Source of the DNA: an uncultured Clostridia bacterium | Lineage (GTDB): Bacteria > Bacillota > Clostridia > Christensenellales > UBA1242 | Length of the DNA: 35,833 nt | NCBI GenBank assembly: GCA_944383975.1 | Contig: CALWRN010000007.1 | Coordinates: forward strand, 1-35,833 | Direction of reading: 5' to 3' | In this document: piece after piece, positions 25,607 through 35,153 of the stretch | Layout of the letters: the number at the start of each line of letters is the position of its first letter | How positions within the stretch are numbered: position 1 is the stretch's first letter | Notes under the pieces: model-generated | The model's database searches: none | The model's input: the letters and a program-made list of their open reading frames with translations, nothing else | What the model was told of the DNA's origin: nothing | Translations under genes and position numbers: made by a program

Positions 25607-28210
25607 ATGGAAAATCATGAAAGTAAAAAATCTTTAGAAGAAATTTTTAAAGAAACTAAAATTGAAAAAGTTGATACCGTTGACAACCTAAAGAAATCTT
25701 TTATTTCTTATGCTATGGCTGTCAATGTCTCTCGTGCAATACCAGATGTTCGTGATGGACTTAAACCTGTTCATCGTCGTATTCTTTATGCCATGGGCGA
25801 AATGAACAACTTTTACGATAAGCCTACTAAAAAATGCGCAAGAATTGTTGGTGATGTTATGGGTAAATACCACCCTCATGGTGACAGTTCTGTTTATGAT
25901 GCAATGGTGCGTCTTGCACAAGACTTCTCAATAAGATATCCTCTTGTTGATGGACAAGGAAACTTTGGTTCTGTTGATGGCGACCCTCCTGCCGCTATGC
26001 GTTACACTGAAGCTCGTCTTTCAAAAATTGCTGGGTTAATGCTTGAAGACATTGATAAGGATACTGTTGATTTCTATCCAAACTTTGATAATACATTAAT
26101 GCAACCTTCAGTATTACCTTCAAAGATCCCTAATTTGCTTATAAATGGCTCTGATGGTATTGCTGTTGGTATGGCAACTAATATTCCACCTCACAACCTT
26201 ACAGAAGTTTTAAACGGATTACAAGCCCTTATAGACAATCCTGATATTGATATTGATGAGCTTATTAGGTATATTCCTGCACCAGACTTCCCTACTGGTG
26301 GTATTATTATGGGAAGAGCTGCTGTTAAAAATGCATATAAAACTGGTCGCGGTGGTATTATTGTTCGTGGTAAGGCAGAAATTGAAGAAACTGCAAGTGG
26401 AAGATCAAGAATTATTATCACTGAACTTCCTTATCAAGTAAACAAAGCTCAACTTATTGTTCAGATTGCTGACCTTGTTAAAAATAAGCGTCTTGATGGT
26501 ATTAGCGATATTAAAGAAGAGTCTGACCGTCAAGGTATGAGAATTGTTATTGATATTAAAAAAGATTTTAATGCACAAGTTGTTTTAAATTCTCTTTATA
26601 AACAAACCCAACTTCAAAAAAGCAGTGGAATTATTTTCCTTGCCCTTGTAAATAATCAACCTAGAATTCTTAACTTAAAAGAAATGCTTTACTATTATCT
26701 TGAGCATCAAAAAGAAGTTCTTACTAGAAAAACTCAATACGATCTTGATAAAGCAAAAGAAAGAGAGCATATTGTTAAAGGTTTGGTTATTGCCCTTGCA
26801 AATATTGATGAAGTAATAAGAATTATTAAATCTTCTGATGATAGACAAGATGCTTCTATAAAACTTACTCAAAGTTTTGAACTTGATGAAATTCAAGCCA
26901 ATGCAATTCTTGAAATGAAACTTTCAAAACTTACTTCTCTTGAAGTAGAAAAATTGAATGAAGAATTAAGAGAACTTGATGCTCTTATTATTGACCTTGA
27001 AGATATCCTTGCAACTCCTGCAAGACTTATGAAAATTTTAAGAGATAACTTTGAAGAAATTAAAAATAATTATGGAGACGCCAGAAAAACTGAAATCAGT
27101 CTTGAAGCTGGTGGTATTGATATTGCTGACCTTATTGAAAAAGAAGATGTCGTTATCTCAATGACACATCAAGGCTATATTAAGAGAATGTCTACAAGTG
27201 AATATAAGTCTCAAAACCGTGGTGGTGTCGGAGTTACTGCCCATAAAACTAAAGAAGAAGATTATATAGAAAGAATGTTTGTAACCTGCACTCATGATGA
27301 CCTGCTTTTCTTTACAAATAAAGGAAAAGTATATTGCATAAAAGCCTATGAAGTTCCAGAGGCACAACGCACTGCAAAAGGTCGTGCAATTATAAATCTT
27401 TTAATGCTTTCTGAAGGAGAAAAAGTTACAACTATCATTCCAAGAAAAGATGATGCAACTGGAAATCTTATTATGGCAACTAAAAACGGCTTAATAAAGA
27501 AAACTGACTTAAAAGAATTTGAATCAATAAGAAAAGTTGGAAAAATTGCAATTCACCTTCTTGAAAATGATGAACTTATTGGAGTTGAAGTTTCAAGTGG
27601 CGAAGATGACATTTTAGTTGCTTCTCATTTTGGAAAAGCTATAAGATTTAGCGAAAAAGATGTTCGTAATATGGGACGAGATAGTCAAGGTGTTCGCAGT
27701 ATGAAACTTGCAAGCGAAGATTATATCGTTGATATGGCTGTCATTAAACCAAATTCTCAAATAATCACAATTTCTGAAAAAGGTTACGGAAAACGCTCTA
27801 ATGTTGATGAATACAGACTTCAAAGCCGTGGTGGTATGGGCGTTAAAGCAGGTGTATTCAATGAAAAAACCGGTCATTTGGCCGCTTTAAGACAATCAAT
27901 AGAAGATAATGATATTATGCTTATTGCAGACAATGGAGTAATTATAAGAATCCCTGTTGAACAAATAAGTTCTCTTTCAAGAGTAAGTCAAGGTGTTAAA
28001 GTTATGAAACTTAAAGATGATAATATTATTGTTGGAGTTGCCCTTGTTAAAAAAGATGAAGAAAATGATGAAAATCAAGAAAATGAACAAATAACATCAG
28101 ATAACAACAACACTACCCCAAATAACTTGACAGAAGAACAAGAAAGTGGTATGCTTGACAATCAGATTAATACTATAGATACTGATGCCAATGAAGATAA
28201 TAATGATTAA
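25607..28210 (+). CDS. gyrA: DNA gyrase subunit A
   Basis: Encodes 867 residues of the subunit that cuts, passes and rejoins DNA. The winged-helix domain has [19 protein letters not shown] and the catalytic tyrosine at 133 (RYTEARL). The quinolone-region Ser94 and Asp98 are the sensitive-type residues. A coiled-coil gate follows, then a C-terminal six-bladed wrapping domain with repeats such as [19 protein letters not shown]. The GyrA box reads QNRGGVG (536-542) against QRRGGKG, so its last basic residue is Val. The final ~55 residues are an acidic Asn/Glu tail. GGAGG before the ATG at 25607 overrides an upstream ATG. Confidence 0.95.
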   Translation: MENHESKKSLEEIFKETKIEKVDTVDNLKKSFISYAMAVNVSRAIPDVRDGLKPVHRRILYAMGEMNNFYDKPTKKCARIVGDVMGKYHPHGDSSVYDAMVRLAQDFSIRYPLVDGQGNFGSVDGDPPAAMRYTEARLSKIAGLMLEDIDKDTVDFYPNFDNTLMQPSVLPSKIPNLLINGSDGIAVGMATNIPPHNLTEVLNGLQALIDNPDIDIDELIRYIPAPDFPTGGIIMGRAAVKNAYKTGRGGIIVRGKAEIEETASGRSRIIITELPYQVNKAQLIVQIADLVKNKRLDGISDIKEESDRQGMRIVIDIKKDFNAQVVLNSLYKQTQLQKSSGIIFLALVNNQPRILNLKEMLYYYLEHQKEVLTRKTQYDLDKAKEREHIVKGLVIALANIDEVIRIIKSSDDRQDASIKLTQSFELDEIQANAILEMKLSKLTSLEVEKLNEELRELDALIIDLEDILATPARLMKILRDNFEEIKNNYGDARKTEISLEAGGIDIADLIEKEDVVISMTHQGYIKRMSTSEYKSQNRGGVGVTAHKTKEEDYIERMFVTCTHDDLLFFTNKGKVYCIKAYEVPEAQRTAKGRAIINLLMLSEGEKVTTIIPRKDDATGNLIMATKNGLIKKTDLKEFESIRKVGKIAIHLLENDELIGVEVSSGEDDILVASHFGKAIRFSEKDVRNMGRDSQGVRSMKLASEDYIVDMAVIKPNSQIITISEKGYGKRSNVDEYRLQSRGGMGVKAGVFNEKTGHLAALRQSIEDNDIMLIADNGVIIRIPVEQISSLSRVSQGVKVMKLKDDNIIVGVALVKKDEENDENQENEQITSDNNNTTPNNLTEEQESGMLDNQINTIDTDANEDNND

Positions 28211-28379
28211 ATTTTTATAATTTTATCGTTGATATTTTCAAAATATTTAATTTTAACTAAAATCACACTATTCTATGTTTTTATTCTTTTTCATAAATCT
28301 TTATTTGTTTAAGAATATATGTGACATAATTCTTTATTAAAATTAAACGCATCATTTTCTACAGAGAGGGAGAAAAAAA

Positions 28380-30443
28380 TTGGAAATTAAAGAAAAAGAA
28401 TATTTAGCAAAAACTCTTAAAGTTTTAAATAAAAAAATAGAAGAAAATGACCAAAAAACACGTGAAATAACAGAACAACTTGATTCTGGAATCAAACAAA
28501 TTTCAGAAAATTATTCTGATCTTTCTCGTGGTGGCGATTTATCTGATGCCTATAGTTCTCTTGCTGATGTTGAAAGTCTTGAACATGAAATATTAAGAGA
28601 AAATAAAAGACTTCATCTGCAAAAGAATGCCCCTTATTTTGCTCGTATAGATTTTGCTCCAGTAGGCAAAAAAACTGTTCAAAGAGTTTATATAGGCATT
28701 GGGAATATAATTGATAACGAAAAATTATATGTTGCTGATTGGCGTGCACCTATCTCATCACTTTATTATGATTACAACTTAGGTGATGCTTCTTTTTTCA
28801 TTGGTAAAGATGAGTTTAAAGGAAAAATTGAATTAAAACGTCAATATAAAATTGAAAATGGACAACTTCTTTCATATTTTGACACAGATCTAACTATAAA
28901 TGATGAAATCTTACAAGAAATTCTTTCACATAATGTTTCTGTAAAAATGAAACAAATTGTTTCATCAATTCAAAAAGAACAAAATACAATTGTAAGAAAT
29001 GATAAAAATGAAAATATGCTCGTTCAAGGTATAGCCGGCTCTGGAAAAACATCTATTGCATTACATAGAGCTGCATACCTTCTTTATAAACATAGATCAA
29101 CAATAAAAAGCAGTGATATTTTGATAATCTCACCTAATAATATTTTTTCAAGTTATATTTCAGATGTTTTACCTCAACTTGGCGAAGATAACCTTGTTGA
29201 AACAACTTTTGCTCAAATTGCTAGAGCGGAATTAAAACGACCAATACAAACTAGAGAAAGTATGCTTGATGAAATTGCAACAAATCCAAATCAAGAATTG
29301 TTGAATGAAATATCTTATAAGTCATCTTATGAATACCTTGACGCACTTTTAAGATTTTTAAAAGGACCTTTCCTTGAAACATTTTCTCCAAAAACATTAA
29401 GTTATGTGGTAAGTGAAAATCTTGAAGGAGAAAAGGAAACCATTACTTTTAGTGAAGAACAAACAAAAGAATTATTCTTCAAAACATTCAAAGGCTATGA
29501 TCTTTATGAAAGAATTAATAAAATAGCTTGGCAATATGCTATGGTATTTACAGAACAGCGTCACTATAATAAAGAGCAAAATCAAGGTTTAAAAGATAGA
29601 TTTAAAAAAATATTATATAAATTCCTTCCTATTCGTGATATTGAAAAGGTATATCAAATTTTTATGGCAAGAGAAAATTTAAAACCTTCAAAGGATACTA
29701 CAATTAAATATATGGATAAAGGAACTTATCTTACTATTAAACATTATTTATATGGCTTTGACCATGATTTCTCTGCAAAGTATCTTATAGTTGATGAAAT
29801 GCAAGATTTTACACCAGTTGATATTTATATGTTTAAAAAATTATGGAATTGCCCTTGCATCATTGTTGGAGATGTCAACCAATGTATAGAAAAGAATGTT
29901 TCTGATGAGTATTTACAACTTACTGCAGACTTCTTAGGTTGCAGATTACTTGAACTTAAAAAAACATATCGTTCTACAAAAGAAATTGCAAAATTTGCAA
30001 ATGATATGATTGGTATAACTGATGTTGAATTTGTTAATAGATCTGGTCAACCCCCTATTATATATCAAACAAAAGACCAAATTTCAAAGATTATAAATAT
30101 CATTGAAGATGAATGTAAAACATACGACCATATTGCAATTATTTGCAAATGCAACAAGGAAGCAAAAACAATTGCAACTAAATTGAAACAAAAAATAAAT
30201 TGCACTTTAATGAACGAGCCAGAAGACTATAACAATAGAATTTTAATAACAACTTGTGCAACCGCAAAAGGTATAGAATTTGATGCTGTAATAATTCCTA
30301 ATGCAGATATTATGAACTACAAAAACACAGTTGATAAGAATATTATTTATGTTTCAAGTACAAGAGCTTTACACAAACTATTCTTTGTAAGTGAAGACAC
30401 CCCTTCAGTATTTTTGAAAAACCTTTCTTTACAAAAAGAATAA
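28380..30443 (+). CDS. helD: HelD-like superfamily 1 helicase, RNA polymerase recycling factor
   Basis: Encodes 687 residues. The N-terminal coiled-coil (1-90) and PYFARIDF, YVADWRAPISSLYYDY segments are typical of HelD and unlike UvrD/PcrA. The ATPase has Walker A (GIAGSGKTSIALHRAAYL, about 217-234), Walker B with VDEMQDFTP and a motif like LKKTYRSTKEIA. HelD of Gram-positives pries stalled RNA polymerase off DNA using ATP. It starts with TTG (28380), 8 bases after GAGGGAG. No ATG is available for a long stretch after that, so TTG is accepted. It follows gyrA by 169 bases with no clear terminator. Confidence 0.88.
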   Translation: MEIKEKEYLAKTLKVLNKKIEENDQKTREITEQLDSGIKQISENYSDLSRGGDLSDAYSSLADVESLEHEILRENKRLHLQKNAPYFARIDFAPVGKKTVQRVYIGIGNIIDNEKLYVADWRAPISSLYYDYNLGDASFFIGKDEFKGKIELKRQYKIENGQLLSYFDTDLTINDEILQEILSHNVSVKMKQIVSSIQKEQNTIVRNDKNENMLVQGIAGSGKTSIALHRAAYLLYKHRSTIKSSDILIISPNNIFSSYISDVLPQLGEDNLVETTFAQIARAELKRPIQTRESMLDEIATNPNQELLNEISYKSSYEYLDALLRFLKGPFLETFSPKTLSYVVSENLEGEKETITFSEEQTKELFFKTFKGYDLYERINKIAWQYAMVFTEQRHYNKEQNQGLKDRFKKILYKFLPIRDIEKVYQIFMARENLKPSKDTTIKYMDKGTYLTIKHYLYGFDHDFSAKYLIVDEMQDFTPVDIYMFKKLWNCPCIIVGDVNQCIEKNVSDEYLQLTADFLGCRLLELKKTYRSTKEIAKFANDMIGITDVEFVNRSGQPPIIYQTKDQISKIINIIEDECKTYDHIAIICKCNKEAKTIATKLKQKINCTLMNEPEDYNNRILITTCATAKGIEFDAVIIPNADIMNYKNTVDKNIIYVSSTRALHKLFFVSEDTPSVFLKNLSLQKE

Positions 30444-30604
30444 TTATAAATTTACTACAACAATTTTGTTATAATATGTATAAAATTTTTAATAATAATC
30501 AACATTCTTTACCCCAAAATTTAGTTTTTAAAAAGGATAATTTTTAAAACTTTTAAAAAACATTATAATTAGGGGCTAAAAATAGGCCTATAATCAAAAA
30601 ATAA

Positions 30605-30621
30605 TGTGGAAATGTGGATAA
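30605..30621 (-). promoter_or_regulatory. DnaA-box pair 1
   Basis: TGTGGAAAT (30605-30613) overlaps TGTGGATAA (30613-30621) by one base. The second is the exact complement of the consensus DnaA box TTATCCACA. Confidence 0.75.
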
Positions 30622-30699
30622 CTTCCCTGTATAACTCGCCTAAAGTGCCAATATTCACCAATATGCATAAAAATAAATGCAAATGTATAAATATTTATT

Positions 30700-30716
30700 T
30701 GTGGATATGTGGATAA
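30700..30716 (-). promoter_or_regulatory. DnaA-box pair 2
   Basis: TGTGGATAT (30700-30708) overlaps TGTGGATAA (30708-30716) in the same register as pair 1, 95 bases away. A weaker TGGTGGAAA follows at 30721. The repetition of this layout makes chance less likely. Confidence 0.75.
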
Positions 30717-30908
30717 CTATTGGTGGAAAACTTATTGCTTTTTATTTAATTCCCATCATTTTTTATCATTTTATAATGAATTTATAACCTTTGTTTCTAT
30801 CTAACTTAAATTTTATTATAAAGATATAACTTTATATCGTTTCTTATTAAATTAAAATAACAATTCTAATAAAGACATAACTATACTATTAAATAAAGGA
30901 GATATTTT

Positions 30909-32228
30909 ATGACATCATCAAAACTTATTGTTCCACGAAAATTGTCAGGTTTTATGGAACTTCCCCCATATAAACAAATTGTTTTAGATGATATGGTTAA
31001 TAAAATCAGAAGTGCCTATCAATCTTTAGGCTTTATGCCTTTGGACACACCTGTTCTTGAATTAAGCGAAATATTGCTTGCAAAATCAGGTGGAAGTATT
31101 GATAAAGAAGTCTATAATTTCAAAAAAGGCGATACTGACATTTGTATGAGATATGATTTAACTGTTCCCCTTGCTCGTTATGTAGCAATGAATTCTGAAC
31201 AAATTTCATTTCCATTTAAAAGATATCAAATAGGAAAAGTATATAGAGGTGAAAGAGCACAAAAAGGCAGATTTAGAGAATTTATTCAATGCGATGCTGA
31301 TATTGTTGGTCTTGATCCCCTTTCTTTAGTTGCTGACGCTGAATGTCTTTTCTTAGTTGATAAAGTATTTTCTAATTTAAATCTCCAAATCATTAATCAT
31401 ATTTCAAATAGAAATATTTTATTTGGAATCTGTGAAGGTCTTGGTTATAAAGAAAATACTGAAAACATTTTAATTATCTTAGACAAACTTTTAAAAATTG
31501 GACAAGATAATGCTAAACAAGAACTTATTGCACTTGGTGTATCAGAAGAAAATGCTTTAAAACTTATTGAACTTACCCAAACTTCCGGTAGCTTTGACGA
31601 AATTATTAAAAAAATTGAAAACCTTAGTGATAACGAAGTTTTCAAAAAGGGAATTTCTGAGCTAAAAGAAATTTCTTCTTATCTTAAGTCTTTCAATCTT
31701 AATACTGATAGATATATTTTAGACATTGGAATTATAAGAGGTCAAAATTATTATACTGGAACTGTCTTTGAAGCAGTTATTCCTTCTCACCCTGAATTTG
31801 GAACTGTATGTGGTGGTGGAAGATATGACAATCTTGCTGGATATTATACCGACAAAAAACTTCCTGGTGTTGGTTTGAGTATTGGTCTTACAAGATTGTT
31901 TGACCTTTTAGATCAAAGTAATATGCTTCCTGAATTTAAGCTTACAAACCTAACACTTCAAATTATTCCTCTTGGAGAAACTATGGAAGAATGTTTAAAA
32001 TTGTTATCTTATTTTCAAAATGATATCACTTGTGAAGTTAATTACGACAATCGCTCTTTTAAATCAAAGATGAAAGAAGCCAATAAAAAGCAAATTCCTT
32101 TTGTATTAATTGTTGGAGAAGATGAAGTTAAGAGCAAAACATACTCTTTAAAAAATATGACAACTGGCGAACAATTTAAATTATCAAAAGAAGATTGTTT
32201 AGAAAAAATTAAAGAAGATTTAAAATAA
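30909..32228 (+). CDS. hisS: Histidyl-tRNA synthetase
   Basis: Encodes 439 residues of class II HisRS, which charges tRNA-His and works as a dimer. Motif 1 region (SAYQSLGFMPLDTPVLE), MRYDLTVPLARYVA, motif 2 (YRGERAQKGRFREFIQCD), the histidine loop (RGQNYYTGTVFE), motif 3 (GVGLSIGLTRLF) and GGGRYDNLAG are all present. The C-terminal anticodon-binding domain (LTLQIIPLGETMEECLKL) is complete. AAAGGAG is 8 bases before the ATG. It is not followed by aspS, its frequent partner, but by folD after 40 bases. Confidence 0.95.
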   Translation: MTSSKLIVPRKLSGFMELPPYKQIVLDDMVNKIRSAYQSLGFMPLDTPVLELSEILLAKSGGSIDKEVYNFKKGDTDICMRYDLTVPLARYVAMNSEQISFPFKRYQIGKVYRGERAQKGRFREFIQCDADIVGLDPLSLVADAECLFLVDKVFSNLNLQIINHISNRNILFGICEGLGYKENTENILIILDKLLKIGQDNAKQELIALGVSEENALKLIELTQTSGSFDEIIKKIENLSDNEVFKKGISELKEISSYLKSFNLNTDRYILDIGIIRGQNYYTGTVFEAVIPSHPEFGTVCGGGRYDNLAGYYTDKKLPGVGLSIGLTRLFDLLDQSNMLPEFKLTNLTLQIIPLGETMEECLKLLSYFQNDITCEVNYDNRSFKSKMKEANKKQIPFVLIVGEDEVKSKTYSLKNMTTGEQFKLSKEDCLEKIKEDLK

Positions 32229-32268
32229 ATAATTATAATTTTAAAACACAAAATTTATAGAGGTCTAA

Positions 32269-33126
32269 ATGGGCAATATTGTTTATGGAAATATAATTTC
32301 TGACGAAATAAAAGAAAATATAAAAAATTTTATAGAAATGTCAGTTAAAAATGGTAATAGACAGCCTCACCTTGTTGTTATTATGGTTGGAGATAATCAA
32401 GCTAGCAAGGTCTATGTAAGTGGGAAAAATAAAGATTGTATGCAAGTTGGTATTAAAAATACAACTTTATATTATGACGACATTTCTGAAGAAGATCTGA
32501 TTTCTAAAATTAAAGAATTAAATGAAGACAAAACAGTTGATGGAATTTTAATTCAATTACCACTCCCTTCACATATAAATAAAGATCATATTTTCAATAT
32601 ATTGAATCCACAAAAAGATGTTGATGGATTTACTCCACTAAATGTTGGAAAACTATATTTAGGACAAGATACATTTGTTCCATGCACTCCAAAAGGCATA
32701 ATAAAAATATTGGAATACATCGGTTATTATGACTTAAGTGGTAAAAAAGCTGTTGTTATAGGACGAAGTAATATTGTTGGAAAACCTATTGCACAACTTC
32801 TTTTAAATAAAAATGCAACAGTAACCATTTGTCATTCTAAAACACAAAATATTATTGAACAAGTTAGACAGGCAGATATTGTTGTGTCAGCAATGGGAAA
32901 TGCAAAACTTATAAAAAAAGATTGGTTAAAAGAAAATTCCATTGTAATTGATGTTGGAATTAATCGTGATGAAAACAATAAACTTTGTGGTGATGTTGAC
33001 CTAGAAGATGTAATTGACAAAGTAAAATACATCACACCCGTCCCTAAAGGCGTTGGGCTTTTAACAAGAGCAATGCTTCTTGAAAATACAATCATTGCTT
33101 ACAAAAATTCAATAAACAATAATTAA
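32269..33126 (+). CDS. folD: Bifunctional methylenetetrahydrofolate dehydrogenase/cyclohydrolase
   Basis: Encodes 285 residues. FolD oxidises 5,10-methylene-THF with NADP and hydrolyses the product to 10-formyl-THF, the donor for purines and formyl-Met-tRNA. The catalytic lysine lies in YVSGKNKDC, with QLPLP and QKDVDGFTPLNVG around the folate site. The dinucleotide fold has VVIGRSNIVGKPIAQLLL. Near the end PVPKGVGLLT replaces the common PVPGGVGPMT. AGAGG is 5 bases before the ATG. Probably co-transcribed with hisS, then terminated at 33125-33157. Confidence 0.94.
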   Translation: MGNIVYGNIISDEIKENIKNFIEMSVKNGNRQPHLVVIMVGDNQASKVYVSGKNKDCMQVGIKNTTLYYDDISEEDLISKIKELNEDKTVDGILIQLPLPSHINKDHIFNILNPQKDVDGFTPLNVGKLYLGQDTFVPCTPKGIIKILEYIGYYDLSGKKAVVIGRSNIVGKPIAQLLLNKNATVTICHSKTQNIIEQVRQADIVVSAMGNAKLIKKDWLKENSIVIDVGINRDENNKLCGDVDLEDVIDKVKYITPVPKGVGLLTRAMLLENTIIAYKNSINNN

Positions 33127-33157
33127 AACTATTAAAATTATATTTAATAGTTTTTTT
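33125..33157 (+). terminator. Terminator after folD
   Basis: AAAACTATTAAA (33125-33136) pairs with TTTAATAGTTTT (33143-33154) and a T run follows. The stem is AT-rich but perfectly paired. Confidence 0.8.
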
Positions 33158-33220
33158 ATTATTTTTATCTTAAAATGCTATTATTAAAAATGCTATTTTA
33201 AATAAAAATATAAAAATTAT

Positions 33221-33248
33221 TTTGATTTTATAAATAAAAAGATATACT
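33221..33248 (+). promoter_or_regulatory. Probable uvrC promoter, possibly giving a leaderless mRNA
   Basis: TTTGAT (33221-33226) and TATACT (33243-33248) are 16 bases apart. Only six bases separate the -10 from the uvrC ATG, so transcription would start at or very near the start codon. No Shine-Dalgarno is present. Confidence 0.5.
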
Positions 33249-33254
33249 AAATAT

Positions 33255-35093
33255 ATGAATAATAAAATAAAAGAAAAATTAAAACTTTTAACTACAAAAC
33301 CTGGTGTTTATGTCATGCGAGATAAGGATGGCAATGTCATTTATGTCGGAAAAGCAAAAAATCTAAAAAACAGAGTAAGTCAATATTTTAGAAATTCTCC
33401 AAAACCTAGCAAGGTTCAAGCAATGATTGATAATGTTGATATATTTGACTACTTTATAACAATGTCTGAAATGGATGCCTTAGCACTTGAAAGTAATCTT
33501 ATAAAAAAATATCAGCCTTTTTATAATATATTGCTTAAAGATGGAAAACAATTTCCCTATATAAAAATAGATATGAAAGAGCCTTTTCCTAAAATAGAAA
33601 TTGTAAGAAAGGTTAAAAAGGATGGTTGCAAATATTTTGGTCCTTATTTTGCTGGTATTGATGTCAGAGAAATTGTAAAAACAATTAATGCTGCTTTTAA
33701 AATTAGAACCTGCAATTTGAAAATAACAGAAACCTCTATTGCAAAAAGAGAATGCCTTAATTATTCATTAGGATTATGTTCAGCACCATGCACAAAAAAA
33801 ATAACTAAAGAAGATTATAAAAAAGAAATTGATAAGGTTATAAATTTTTTAAATGGTAATGATGAAGAAATTGAAGAAATTTTAACAAAAAAAATGCAAA
33901 TTGCTGCAAATAATGAAAATTTTGAAAATGCAATATTATTAAGAGATAGATTAAAAATGATTGCAAAACTTAAGCAAAGAGTTGTTGCAAATTTGCCTAA
34001 AGACGTAAGTAAAGATATTTTTGCTTATTATACCAACGGACTTAGTGGTGTTATCACTTATATGGTCGTAAGAGGAGGAAAAATCTTAGGAATAATCTCC
34101 TACCCTTGTCTTGACGCTGAACTAGAAGAAGGTCAAACATTATTTAATTTTGTTATTCAATATTATCAAAATTTGATGATTCCTAATGAAATCATATTAT
34201 CACATGATATTGAAGATAAAGAACTTATGTATGAATTTTTTAATAAAAAAGTTAACATTATAACAAATCCACATGGAATCAATAAGTCTCTTTTAGATAT
34301 GGCTAAAGAAAATGCAAAAGAATACCTAGAAAAATATATTGAAAAAGAAAAAATTAAATATAATAATTCTATTGGTGCAATAAAGACATTGCAAGAAAAA
34401 CTTAATCTTAAAGAATTGCCTGTAAGAATGGAATGTTATGATATTTCAAATATAAATGGAACAAATAAAGTTTGTTCTATGGTTGTATTCAAAAATGGTG
34501 AAGCAAGCAAAAAGGACTATAGAAAATTTAAAATTAAAACAGTTAAAGGCTCTAACGATTTTGCTTCACTAGAAGAAGCTTTATCTAGAAGACTTAAAAG
34601 ATATGTTGAACAAAATGGGGATAGTTTTAAAGAAAAACCTAATCTTCTTGTTATAGATGGCGGAAAAGGTCAATTATCCTCTTGTTATTCAATATTAGAG
34701 CAATTTGGTCTAACAGATCAAATTGAAATTATTGGACTTGCAAAAAGACTAGAAGAGGTCTTTGTTGTCAATTCATCTTCACCTATAATTTTAAAACCTG
34801 CAAGTGTAGAACTTAGACTCCTTCAACGCATCAGAGATGAGGCTCACAGATTTGCAATCACTTATCATAGATATATCAGGACAAAAAAACAAACAAAGTC
34901 AATCTTAGATGATATACCTGGTATAGGCCCTAAAAAAAGAGATGCTCTTTTAAAAGTCTTTGGCACAAGTGCTGAAATAGCAAAAACAAATATAGATTTA
35001 CTTGAAACAGTCCCAGGAATTAATCCTGCTCTAGCTAGTACAATTTTCAATTATTTTAAAGATCACCCTATTTCAAACCAACCAGAAGAATAA
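33255..35093 (+). CDS. uvrC: Excinuclease ABC subunit C
   Basis: Encodes 612 residues of the nuclease that makes both cuts in nucleotide excision repair after UvrA-UvrB find damage. The GIY-YIG domain opens the protein (PGVYVMRDKDGNVIYVGKAK, then ESNLIKKYQPFYN). The cysteine-rich segment (CNLKI, CLNYSLGLCSAPC), the UVR motif (AANNENFENAILLRDRLKMI), the RNase H-like nuclease domain (RMECYDISNINGT, LLVIDGGKGQLSS) and the tandem helix-hairpin-helix end (IPGIGPKKRDALL, VPGINPALAS) follow. Length is normal. No ribosome site precedes the ATG. Confidence 0.95.
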   Translation: MNNKIKEKLKLLTTKPGVYVMRDKDGNVIYVGKAKNLKNRVSQYFRNSPKPSKVQAMIDNVDIFDYFITMSEMDALALESNLIKKYQPFYNILLKDGKQFPYIKIDMKEPFPKIEIVRKVKKDGCKYFGPYFAGIDVREIVKTINAAFKIRTCNLKITETSIAKRECLNYSLGLCSAPCTKKITKEDYKKEIDKVINFLNGNDEEIEEILTKKMQIAANNENFENAILLRDRLKMIAKLKQRVVANLPKDVSKDIFAYYTNGLSGVITYMVVRGGKILGIISYPCLDAELEEGQTLFNFVIQYYQNLMIPNEIILSHDIEDKELMYEFFNKKVNIITNPHGINKSLLDMAKENAKEYLEKYIEKEKIKYNNSIGAIKTLQEKLNLKELPVRMECYDISNINGTNKVCSMVVFKNGEASKKDYRKFKIKTVKGSNDFASLEEALSRRLKRYVEQNGDSFKEKPNLLVIDGGKGQLSSCYSILEQFGLTDQIEIIGLAKRLEEVFVVNSSSPIILKPASVELRLLQRIRDEAHRFAITYHRYIRTKKQTKSILDDIPGIGPKKRDALLKVFGTSAEIAKTNIDLLETVPGINPALASTIFNYFKDHPISNQPEE

Positions 35094-35109
35094 AAATAGC
35101 AATTAAAAT

Positions 35110-35138
35110 AAAAAAGGAAGTTTTTAGCTTCCTTTTTT
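35110..35138. terminator. Bidirectional terminator between uvrC and the surface-protein gene
   Basis: AAAAAAGGAAG (35110-35120) pairs with CTTCCTTTTTT (35128-35138) around a seven-base loop. T runs flank it on both strands, serving convergent genes. Confidence 0.88.
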
Positions 35139-35153
35139 ATTAAGTTATAACAA

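Larger units (their letters stand above)
30444..30908. other. Intergenic region with DnaA-box cluster
   Basis: 465 bases without a gene. A possible extended -10 (TGTTATAAT, 30467-30475) lies near the left end. AT-rich sequence flanks a central block with two tandem pairs of DnaA-box-like 9-mers. The right part is again AT-rich and leads to hisS without an obvious consensus promoter. No T-box antiterminator was seen before hisS. Confidence 0.75.

Noticed and set aside
30730..30908. T-box riboswitch before hisS (also considered before metG)
   Set aside because: No specifier stem, T-box sequence or antiterminator could be found.
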